Shown piece after piece: positions 11,243 through 18,256 of a DNA stretch of 64,000 nucleotides; within the stretch, counting starts at the first letter, position 1; the number at the start of each line of letters is the position of its first letter. Origin of the DNA: Nitrospirales bacterium (GTDB taxonomy: Bacteria > Nitrospirota > Nitrospiria > Nitrospirales > UBA8639); the NCBI GenBank assembly GCA_031315865.1, contig JALDRJ010000002.1, positions 765,147 through 829,146 of the forward strand, given 5' to 3'. The position numbers and the translations under genes were made by a program. The notes beneath the pieces are model-generated. The model was not told the origin of the DNA. It saw only the letters and a program-made list of their open reading frames with translations, and did not search any database.

Positions 11243-11324
11243 CAATGCGTGTCAGGACATCCGAACGGATATCCCCTTCCGCTTGTGACAACGTCCTGCC
11301 ACGCGGGGTTTGTCGTATTTGCCG
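11163..11324 (-). repeat. Copy B of a diverged ~160-bp sequence of unknown nature
   Basis: This is the second copy of the sequence at 6933-7093, starting six bases after the stop of the MshN-like gene. The minus strand keeps TCACAAGCGGAAGG and a stem (CCGTTTC/GAAACGG) around a nine-base loop; in copy A the outermost pair has changed from C-G to T-G, which keeps pairing. The peptide reading QTPRGRTLSQAEGDIRSDVL ends at a TGA shared with copy A. Each copy directly follows a gene end, as expected either for a 3' regulatory element or for remains of a duplicated small gene. Confidence 0.6.
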
Positions 11325-11329
11325 AGAGG

Positions 11330-12898
11330 CTAGGAACTGCCTAGACGTAGCACACGTTCCAAGACTTTTCGTCGAACCGTGTGGTACATCGGCTTGCCTT
11401 CTGTCAACGAGAGGTATTCTTGATAATGTTGATGAGCTAACCTGGCATTCCCTTGATACTCTAAATTATAGGCGAGGTTCAGGTGGACCTCCGGAAGTTT
11501 CGGGGCCAAAAGTTCCGCTTGTCGAAGCGCATCCATCGCTTTGCCGAAATTCCCACGTTGCTGCGCCACCACCGCACGCTGGACCCAAAGATATCCTACG
11601 GAATCGTCCCGGACGAGACCTTCCATAAAAGACTCTTCGGCTTTGTCAAGATTTCCAACTCCCAATTGGGCCGTTCCCATCCAAAACCAGGGTTCCCAAG
11701 AGGCGGGTGGAGGCGTAAACAGCGGTTGTAAAACAGTGATCGCCTCAGCATGGGCATTTTGGCCGATCAGTAATCGCGCCTTCACGAGACGTTGCTGAGA
11801 GGAAAGGGCTTCGTCGGCCGTACCAGCGACTGACGAATTTTTCTGTGGCTCCTCTGCCTGAGGGGAAGTCTGCTGATGACTCGAAGACCGAGTCTCTGAC
11901 GATGTCATGGTGGAATCAGTGGTCTTGACCTGCGAAGAATTTTCCGGGGCGTTGTCATGTGAATGGTGAGTGAAATCGGAGGCGGTACCTGATGCCTCCT
12001 GCTTTGTAGGAATAGGGGCCACGTTCAACCTGTCATTGGGTTTTCTGTATTCTTCTGCTCTAGCTTCGTGACCAGATACCCTCACAATCTCTTGCGTTCC
12101 AGTATCGCCCGAAGAGGAATCGAGTAAAGAAAAATTCGATCGAGGAAGTTCCTCGGTTTTTTGAGAATCATCACCAACCATGGGGCTCTCATTAGCCACG
12201 TCAGCCACGTCAGCCACGGTGGCGGCTACGAGGGCATCAGACCCTGACCGTTGGTTTTGCCCCAGGCCATCGATATTTTCAGGTGTTCGGACGGCTTCTC
12301 GAACCTTCACCTCACGAGTCGAGGATGTTGGGGCCTTTCCTCTCGAGGCAAGGCTTGCGACCGTTACAGGCACAGAATTCTCTTCCAATACTGGTTCTGC
12401 GGAAGCCTCACGCGATAAACTCATGACGAGTTTTTCTTGCGTCTCACCAGAAGGCTTTAACGAATGATCATCCAGTTTAGTGGTTACAACAGATGCTTTG
12501 GGACTTGGGTCGTTCGAGAGAGCCGCAACAGAACGTTCTGCCGTTTGTGGGCGGCTATTGACTGATACAGTCTCATTCATCTGTACATGGGCATTTTTTC
12601 CTGAGGAAGGATTGCCTGTACTTTTTTCGTGAGGAGTTGCCTGCGGGAGGTCTAACACAAGTGATTCGCCCCACCAATAGGCCCCCAGCGCCACAGTCGC
12701 CACAAGGAGAAATCCTCCCAGAGACACGGTCACGAAGCGTGCATCGTGTTTTGGCTTTTCCGTGTCTCCCGATTGTTCCACCTCAACTGACGGCTTCGGC
12801 TCTTCTGCCTTCATGGGAACAGGATCATGTGCGGCCGGGCGTGCGATATCCCCCCGTGCGGACTGAAGACGATTCAATGCATCAGTGATGATACTCAT
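11330..12898 (-). CDS. mshN: MshN-like TPR protein of the MSHA-type pilus locus
   Basis: About 522 residues. The ATG at 12898 gives MSIITDALNRLQSARGD, the N-terminal pattern seen in MshN/GspB-like proteins; a TTG one codon upstream is also in frame. A single transmembrane helix (about 55-75, VTVSLGGFLLVATVALGAYW) is followed by a long, Ser/Thr/Glu-rich, low-complexity linker (about 80-370). The C-terminal 150 residues contain tetratricopeptide repeats (LVKARLLIGQNAHAEAITVL, WEPWFWMGTAQLGVGNLDKA, LPEVHLNLAYNLEYQGNARL). MshN is an accessory assembly protein of MSHA pili and normally follows mshM, as here. The linker is low in conservation and the name rests on position, topology and TPRs. Confidence 0.75.
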   Translation of the reverse strand: MSIITDALNRLQSARGDIARPAAHDPVPMKAEEPKPSVEVEQSGDTEKPKHDARFVTVSLGGFLLVATVALGAYWWGESLVLDLPQATPHEKSTGNPSSGKNAHVQMNETVSVNSRPQTAERSVAALSNDPSPKASVVTTKLDDHSLKPSGETQEKLVMSLSREASAEPVLEENSVPVTVASLASRGKAPTSSTREVKVREAVRTPENIDGLGQNQRSGSDALVAATVADVADVANESPMVGDDSQKTEELPRSNFSLLDSSSGDTGTQEIVRVSGHEARAEEYRKPNDRLNVAPIPTKQEASGTASDFTHHSHDNAPENSSQVKTTDSTMTSSETRSSSHQQTSPQAEEPQKNSSVAGTADEALSSQQRLVKARLLIGQNAHAEAITVLQPLFTPPPASWEPWFWMGTAQLGVGNLDKAEESFMEGLVRDDSVGYLWVQRAVVAQQRGNFGKAMDALRQAELLAPKLPEVHLNLAYNLEYQGNARLAHQHYQEYLSLTEGKPMYHTVRRKVLERVLRLGSS

Positions 12899-12971
12899 CA
12901 ATAGCCCCCATTAAACGTAAGACGGAAAACATAAAACGCTTGGCAATAATCTTTATTCATTAATTCGCGCC

Positions 12972-13793
12972 CTACCCGATTTCTTTCGCCGCTTGCCGCA
13001 CCATCCAGGGACTCACGATCCGTTGTCCTTTGGCGTAGGCGGCAAGAAGCGAACGATCACAAAGTTGATTGATTCGTCTCGGGACTCCTCCACTCATCGC
13101 ATGAATCAGCGCCAAAATGGCGGAATTCACGTGCACACCCTCATCTTTTTTCGCGACCGCCAAACGATGTCGGACATATTTCATCGTTTCAAATAGGGTG
13201 AAAGGCTTCAGGCGATACCGTACGCTGATTCGTTGAGCCAAGGGACGCAATGCCCGTTTCATGAGTTTACTCTCGAGTTCCGGCTGACCGACGAGCAGCA
13301 GGCACATCAACTTTTCTTTTTCGGTATCCAAATTCGAGAGCAGACGCAATCCTTCCAAGACTTTTCCACTCAACCGGTGCGCTTCGTCAACGAGTACGGC
13401 AACCCGCTCACCGCCTTCGGCCAACCGCAGCAGTAAACGCGGCAACTCGCGTTGCAGCGATCCCAATGAGGCGTCCTGGGGGATCGCCCCCGTCAGGTCT
13501 TCATAGATCGAAGCCAGCAGCCCCCCGTACGATTGATCGGGGTTGAGTAAGTAGGCAAATCGCGTTTTTTCGGGTGGGTGCCGAAGCAAATGCCGGCAGA
13601 TGAGCGTCTTCCCGAGCCCCACTTCACCCGTCAGCATCGTGAGATTACCGCTGGCAATCCCAAAACGGAGATGAGTAAGCGCCTCAAGATGCCGGCTTCC
13701 CGGGAAAAAGAAATCCGTATCCGGTGTAATACGAAATGGCGGTTCGATAAAACCAAGGTCCTCATAACACAAGGCTAAATTACCTGAGATCAT
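12972..13793 (-). CDS. mshM: MshM-like AAA ATPase (ExeA/GspA family)
   Basis: A 273-residue cytoplasmic ATPase of the ExeA/MshM type. It starts with the family signature for this group (YEDLGFIEPPFRITPDTDFF), has Walker A GEVGLGKT at about residues 57-64, Walker B VAVLVDEAHRL (about 130-140), a sensor region LLLVGQPELESKL and the C-terminal QRISVRYRLKPF and GGVPRRINQLCDRSLL motifs typical of this family. Such ATPases help secretin assembly or insertion. The ATG overlaps the stop of mshL by four bases, so the two are coupled. The usual C-terminal membrane and peptidoglycan-binding part of ExeA is absent, which matches MshM. Confidence 0.88.
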   Translation of the reverse strand: MISGNLALCYEDLGFIEPPFRITPDTDFFFPGSRHLEALTHLRFGIASGNLTMLTGEVGLGKTLICRHLLRHPPEKTRFAYLLNPDQSYGGLLASIYEDLTGAIPQDASLGSLQRELPRLLLRLAEGGERVAVLVDEAHRLSGKVLEGLRLLSNLDTEKEKLMCLLLVGQPELESKLMKRALRPLAQRISVRYRLKPFTLFETMKYVRHRLAVAKKDEGVHVNSAILALIHAMSGGVPRRINQLCDRSLLAAYAKGQRIVSPWMVRQAAKEIG

Positions 13794-15343
13794 AAACGGC
13801 CCTCCACGATTCGAGGTTGCAGAAAAATCACCAGTTCACTCTTCGCCGTGATTTTATAGGTTCCTTTAAAGAGTCGCCCTAACCAAGGAATGTCTCCCAG
13901 CAGCGGAACCTTCCGCTCGGTTTCGGATACTTCATCTTGAATCAACCCTCCGATGATCACCATCTCCCCATCCTTGAGCCGCACCAATCCAGACGACTGC
14001 TTCACATCAAGAATGGGGGCCGTCGCCGTCTGCTGAGGGGACGTGGCGATTTCACGAAGACGGGAAATTATCGGCGTTACATCCATCATGATCCATCCAT
14101 CGTCCGAGATCTGAGGGGTGACCGAAAGCACGAGCCCGACAGTCACGGAGCGGGCTTGTTCCGTGACGATATTTCCCGTTCCACCCGTTCCTTGCACGAC
14201 CGTTTGGGTGAAAAACGCCTGGTCGGTCGCCACTTTGATCAACGCCGGTTGATTATTGAGCGTCAACAAACGAGGCTGGGAAATCACCTTCAAATCTCCC
14301 TGCTCCTGCAAAGCCTCTATCACCGTCTCAAACGTGCCTTTCGGGAAAGACGTTCTCGTCGTGGTCGTGGCCTGGGCAGTCGCCGCCTTGGCGACGAATC
14401 CGCCAAACGGAGCCGTGATGATATTGGATAAAACAAGGTTACCGGCTACACCATCTAAGGTGATCTGGTCCCAGTTTATTCCCAGGCTATAGCTGTCATT
14501 GAGATTCACTTCATAAATACGGGCCTGTATCTCGACCTGACGGTGGAGAGAACCACTGACCTTGGCAAGATATTGAGCAATGTCGACGACTCGTTGATGC
14601 AGGTCTGTCACCTGGATCGTCCCTGAGAGCCGGTTAAACACGAGCCGGCCTTCTTTTGACATCAAGGATTTCACCTGGGTTTCCAATTCTTCCCAAAACT
14701 TGATCTCGTCCTGTTGATTAACCGTAATTTCTCCTGTTCCTTGTCCGGCGCTCCCGCCACCGCTTGACGAGATATTGGCTTTGTTTTCTCCGGTGCCTCC
14801 CCGGACAAGTCGTATGTAGTCCAGGTTAAAGATTCGCGTTTCGTACTTACGCACCCGAATCAGGTCGCCATCCTGTTCCCAATAGTACCCATGGGCATCC
14901 AGCAATGCTGACATGGCGGCTTTCAACGGCAACGTGTGGAAATTCACGGTGATATTGCCGGTAATGTCCGGTCCCGCCACGATATTGAGTTGATTCGTAT
15001 GGGCAAAGAGTGTCAACGCATCAACCAATGGCATGTCCTGAGCTCGAAAGCTAAAGAGCGGCCCCAGGTCTTCTTCGGTTTGAGCGGCCTCGGCCAGATG
15101 CCCTAAAGGCATTCGATCGGCGACGGATAACACATGCGGCTCAACCATGTCTTGAGCTGGCAGTGACCCTATGAGAGCAGGCGATTGCGGGGCAACGCTC
15201 AAGACAGTTGAATCGTCTTCATCCTGAACAGCGACGGAACGTGGCGCCGTGCTACAACTACTCAGGACAAGAAATGCCGGAATGAGCGCCGTTAAGCAGG
15301 CTCTTTCCCAAAAAACATTGCCTGGAATAGTACGAACATTCAT
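13790..15343 (-). CDS. mshL: MshL-like secretin, outer-membrane pore of the MSHA-type pilus
   Basis: The frame runs from 15625, but the ATG at 15343 is chosen: it yields a lipoprotein signal (LTALIPAFLVLSSCS) and lies 25 bases after the mshK stop. The product is 517 residues. After a linker there is an STN/secretin N domain (FSFRAQDMPLVDALTLFAHT, LNIVAGPDITGNITVNFHTL, and YYWEQDGDLIRVR), an N1-like domain (RLSGTIQVTDLHQRVVDIAQ) and the secretin core with the family signature (LTLNNQPALIKVATDQAFF, MDVTPIISRL, LVRLKDGEMVIIGGLIQDE, VPLLGDIPWLGRLFKGTYK). It forms the multimeric outer-membrane channel for the pilus. A Gly/Ser-rich loop (SSSGGGSAGQG) sits in the middle of the periplasmic region. 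Confidence 0.92.
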   Translation of the reverse strand: MNVRTIPGNVFWERACLTALIPAFLVLSSCSTAPRSVAVQDEDDSTVLSVAPQSPALIGSLPAQDMVEPHVLSVADRMPLGHLAEAAQTEEDLGPLFSFRAQDMPLVDALTLFAHTNQLNIVAGPDITGNITVNFHTLPLKAAMSALLDAHGYYWEQDGDLIRVRKYETRIFNLDYIRLVRGGTGENKANISSSGGGSAGQGTGEITVNQQDEIKFWEELETQVKSLMSKEGRLVFNRLSGTIQVTDLHQRVVDIAQYLAKVSGSLHRQVEIQARIYEVNLNDSYSLGINWDQITLDGVAGNLVLSNIITAPFGGFVAKAATAQATTTTRTSFPKGTFETVIEALQEQGDLKVISQPRLLTLNNQPALIKVATDQAFFTQTVVQGTGGTGNIVTEQARSVTVGLVLSVTPQISDDGWIMMDVTPIISRLREIATSPQQTATAPILDVKQSSGLVRLKDGEMVIIGGLIQDEVSETERKVPLLGDIPWLGRLFKGTYKITAKSELVIFLQPRIVEGRL

Positions 15344-15368
15344 ACGTATCAACTCTTCATCACTCCCA

Positions 15369-16025
15369 TCACGAACAGGCGGAACCTGTAGAACAATCTC
15401 GACCATCCTTGAGAACGGCCTGTGTTTTCGTTCTTCGTTCGTCTCCTCTTGAATCGGACAGTCCAGACTCACGCCTCGTTCGCACCATTTCTTGGCTTCT
15501 CCGTTCCCCTCTGTTGGTAGTACCACTCGAATCTTTAAACCCCACATGATGTCGACCAGAAGGCCCCTGAAGCCACACGCCATCGGCTTCGATTTTTGCG
15601 ACTCGCAGGCCTTCAACCCGATCACCTTCCTCCACGAGTTTTCGGTTGATCATCGCGACTTTCGGCGCCGGTTCCAAGGCGACGGCGCTCAACTCCAGCG
15701 CAGGAAGAACCACACGCGGGGCTGAAACCTCGGCTAATTGCCGTTTCTCTTGATCGGCCGTCTTCTCGGGATTCTTGGACTGCGCCGTCATGGGCGCAAA
15801 CGGATCGCGTTCGAAGGTTGTCGTCCACCCAAATTCCGTGGTATCGGTGATCGAACGTTCATGACTCAATGACTTGAATTCAGCAAGAGGGGAGGAGGCA
15901 AGTGGCAAAGCGCGTGACGGCAAGGCCTGCCGGATGACCTCTTCTTCCGTATTGAAGTAGAAGAGCGCCACCGCTACGACACAGAGTCCAAGAACGACCC
16001 ACGGATTATTCAGGTACTGTCTCAT
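15369..16025 (-). CDS. mshK: MshK-like pilus biogenesis protein
   Basis: About 218 residues starting at the ATG at 16025, which overlaps the mshJ stop by four bases; a longer frame from 16043 is less likely. A transmembrane helix lies at residues 9-25 (WVVLGLCVVAVALFYF). A periplasmic region follows with a PilP/MshK-like core (FERDPFAPM, then VAMINRKLVEEGDRVEGLRV and IEADGVWLQGPSGRHHVGF), which in related systems contacts the secretin. The tail after about residue 165 is unusually long, basic and polar (RRSQEMVRTRRESGL) and ends in cysteines. The assignment relies on the PilP-like core and the gene order. Confidence 0.72.
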   Translation of the reverse strand: MRQYLNNPWVVLGLCVVAVALFYFNTEEEVIRQALPSRALPLASSPLAEFKSLSHERSITDTTEFGWTTTFERDPFAPMTAQSKNPEKTADQEKRQLAEVSAPRVVLPALELSAVALEPAPKVAMINRKLVEEGDRVEGLRVAKIEADGVWLQGPSGRHHVGFKDSSGTTNRGERRSQEMVRTRRESGLSDSRGDERRTKTQAVLKDGRDCSTGSACS

Positions 16026-16591
16026 GCAGCAGCCTTGATCCACACATGCAGCCCCACATTCATATGCGCCGCTCCCGTTCCACCCTGCACCTCTACTTCC
16101 TGAAGATCCATTCGAACCTGATCTTCCGAGAGTTGACGGAGAAACCGCAGGTATTTTTGGTAGGCGCCTTGAAGCATGCTCGGCGTTTCGGGGTACACTT
16201 TTAAATCAACAGGAACCTTTTCGACCTCGGTGAAACCAGGAACAGCAATGCGAGTGGGACGCACGCGATAAGTGACCTGCAACCCCATGGTAGACGCCTG
16301 CGTCTGCAGTTGCTGAAACCAGAGGGCGAGATGATCGAAGTCGCGAAGGAGCATCTGGTCGGCCTTCTGCATGCGTTGTCGTACGTTGTCCGGATGAGCC
16401 TGCGACCACTGCGTACGAAGATCCGCGATTTCATGCGAGAGGTAGTAACTGGCCTGGTTGCTCGAATGAGCCTGTTCAATCATTGACATCTGTGTCAGCA
16501 GAACGAAACCGATAAAGCCCAGCGTAAGCCCGATGGCGAACACCATAATCGAACGGGAATATCCACCAACCTTTTTCAGCAATTCATTCAT
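16022..16591 (-). CDS. mshJ: MshJ-like (PilO-type) pilus assembly protein
   Basis: About 189 residues from the ATG at 16591; a TTG two codons upstream is also possible. The N-terminus is followed by one transmembrane helix (15-37, SIMVFAIGLTLGFIGFVLL), then a coiled coil (ASYYLSHEIADLRTQWSQAH) and a small C-terminal alpha/beta fold of PilO type (LQTQASTMGLQVTYRVRPTR, VEVQGGTGAAHMNVGLHVWI). PilO/MshJ proteins are part of the inner-membrane alignment complex that links the cytoplasmic motor to the secretin. It lies 15 bases after mshI and overlaps mshK, consistent with the conserved I-J-K-L order. Confidence 0.75.
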   Translation of the reverse strand: MNELLKKVGGYSRSIMVFAIGLTLGFIGFVLLTQMSMIEQAHSSNQASYYLSHEIADLRTQWSQAHPDNVRQRMQKADQMLLRDFDHLALWFQQLQTQASTMGLQVTYRVRPTRIAVPGFTEVEKVPVDLKVYPETPSMLQGAYQKYLRFLRQLSEDQVRMDLQEVEVQGGTGAAHMNVGLHVWIKAAA

Positions 16592-16606
16592 CGTCAAAAC
16601 GCGGCA

Positions 16607-18016
16607 TTATCCTTGAATTCTTCCGATCATTGAAAATGTTCGAGGCTGGGCGTCCAGCCCTCTTTGTTGTTTCGTCGAAACCTCCTGAAGCCATGCTCCG
16701 CGCCAATCCCCGACGAAGGAGACTCGGTATGGTCCCTCTCTCAAACGCTCTTCAAGAGTCGCCAAACTTTGCGAGCCAGTGACCAGATCACCAGGCGCCA
16801 GGCCGGTCAGCTCCACTCGCCACTCATTCGATTCATGCGTAATCATGGCCTTGTTCAAAGTCAGTTCCGAAGGCAGGATCGTTCCCAGGTGTCCCAAAAG
16901 CCAACCGGGCAATGGCTGAACCCGTTGGTCTAGAATACGCTCGGCTCTAGCTTTCTGATCGGCCAAATTAGCCAATCGGTCCTTCCAGGTTTTTTTTTGT
17001 TTCAGCAAATCGCTTGATTCGGCTGCGAGGGCCACCGCGAGATTATGCGTTCCATTTAATTGACCTTGAAAAAAGCTGACGAGCCCGACTCCCACGAGCA
17101 AACAGATTACCACCGCTGCAGCCGTGAGTTTCATCATCACGTTTCGCATAGGCCCCAGAATCGCTTCTTTCGATGTAAAATTACTCGGACTTCGAACTGG
17201 CAATGCCAGGCTGACCCAGACCCAATAGGATGGGTCCGGACTCATAGGACTTTGGTTCAACGGCAGACCCACGAAGGGTTGCACCGTTGCCACCGAGACA
17301 TCCGATGATTCTCCGACCATCCAGACTTGCGAGACATTAATCGCATATTGTTGGGCACAAAACAGGATTGATCGTGTGATTTCGCGTCCGATCCGTTCGG
17401 ACGCATTCACGCCCTCACATGTCGGCTCCAAGAAGCGTTCAAATAACGGCGTACCATCGCCCATCGCCACGAGCAACGCGATCTTATCGGCCACGAGCGT
17501 CACCAGGAGCACGACATCATGATTATCGAGGGGAAGCGACCGGACCTGCTCAACGAATGTTGCGGAGAGGGGCGCGATTTGCACTGGCGTTAAGTCCAAT
17601 GCTTGGCTGACTTCGATCACGGAATCCACGACATCTTTGGGCCAAATATCAATCAGAACGCCGATTCTCCCCCGAGCCTCTCGAGTGGTTCGAAACCGCC
17701 ACGTAGTCGGACCATCCCAGGTTTTCATCTCCTCGACAGCATTCTTCAGATATAGACGAAGGTCAGAGGGCTTCATCGCCGGCACTTGAATGTATTGATG
17801 AACAAAGCGTTGATCTTCAATGAGAAAAGAAATTTTTTGGCCAGAAAAGTTAGTGTGTTTGAGGGTTTCTCTGACTGCCGTCCGCAAATCGCCAGAAGAC
17901 TCGACCCGATGCGGATATTCCCATTGCCCCACGACCTGATCCTTCACGACAGCCAGGGCACGAAAGCGGCCGTGAATCAGGCTCACGCCAAGAATCGTTT
18001 TTTTTCGAGGCGTCAT
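16607..18016 (-). CDS. mshI: MshI-like pilus assembly protein (PilM-PilN type)
   Basis: The frame opens at 18106, but an ATG at 18016 with GAGG nine bases upstream gives a start directly at the actin-like core (TPRKKTILGVSLIHGRFRAL), so about 469 residues. Residues 1-280 resemble PilM (VVLLVTLVADKIALLVAMGD; GREITRSILFCAQQYAINVS). A transmembrane helix at about 300-320 (LTAAAVVICLLVGVGLVSFF) and a coiled coil follow, then a PilN-like periplasmic part (PGWLLGHLGTILPSELTLNK; WRVELTGLAPG). MshI thus combines cytoplasmic PilM and membrane PilN functions. It is the first gene of the assembly-machine block and follows the giant prepilin gene after a 240-base gap that shows only a weak hairpin (AGGCAC/GTGCCT, 18218-18240). 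Confidence 0.78.
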   Translation of the reverse strand: MTPRKKTILGVSLIHGRFRALAVVKDQVVGQWEYPHRVESSGDLRTAVRETLKHTNFSGQKISFLIEDQRFVHQYIQVPAMKPSDLRLYLKNAVEEMKTWDGPTTWRFRTTREARGRIGVLIDIWPKDVVDSVIEVSQALDLTPVQIAPLSATFVEQVRSLPLDNHDVVLLVTLVADKIALLVAMGDGTPLFERFLEPTCEGVNASERIGREITRSILFCAQQYAINVSQVWMVGESSDVSVATVQPFVGLPLNQSPMSPDPSYWVWVSLALPVRSPSNFTSKEAILGPMRNVMMKLTAAAVVICLLVGVGLVSFFQGQLNGTHNLAVALAAESSDLLKQKKTWKDRLANLADQKARAERILDQRVQPLPGWLLGHLGTILPSELTLNKAMITHESNEWRVELTGLAPGDLVTGSQSLATLEERLREGPYRVSFVGDWRGAWLQEVSTKQQRGLDAQPRTFSMIGRIQG

Positions 18017-18256
18017 AAAACCTGGCCTCGTGAGAGTGAGATCAATCATCATTCGAAATCGCCGGCCATCCGGCAGGCATGCACAGAGTCCTCCATAGAC
18101 ACTCATGTAGAGTTTCGGAGTTTTCTGTATGATTCTTGATGGTTAGGGAAAATTTCTTTTAAAAACGGATAGCGGTGAACGACAGAGATGCCCGTCGTCA
18201 TTCGCCAGTGTGGTGGGGAGGCACATGAAAACGCCGTGCCTGCGGTTCGCCGTTAT

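Noticed and set aside
11230-11628. A 132-codon rightward frame over the MshN-like gene
   Set aside because: It is antisense to the TPR coding region, which has clear repeat motifs, and no homologous protein pattern is visible.
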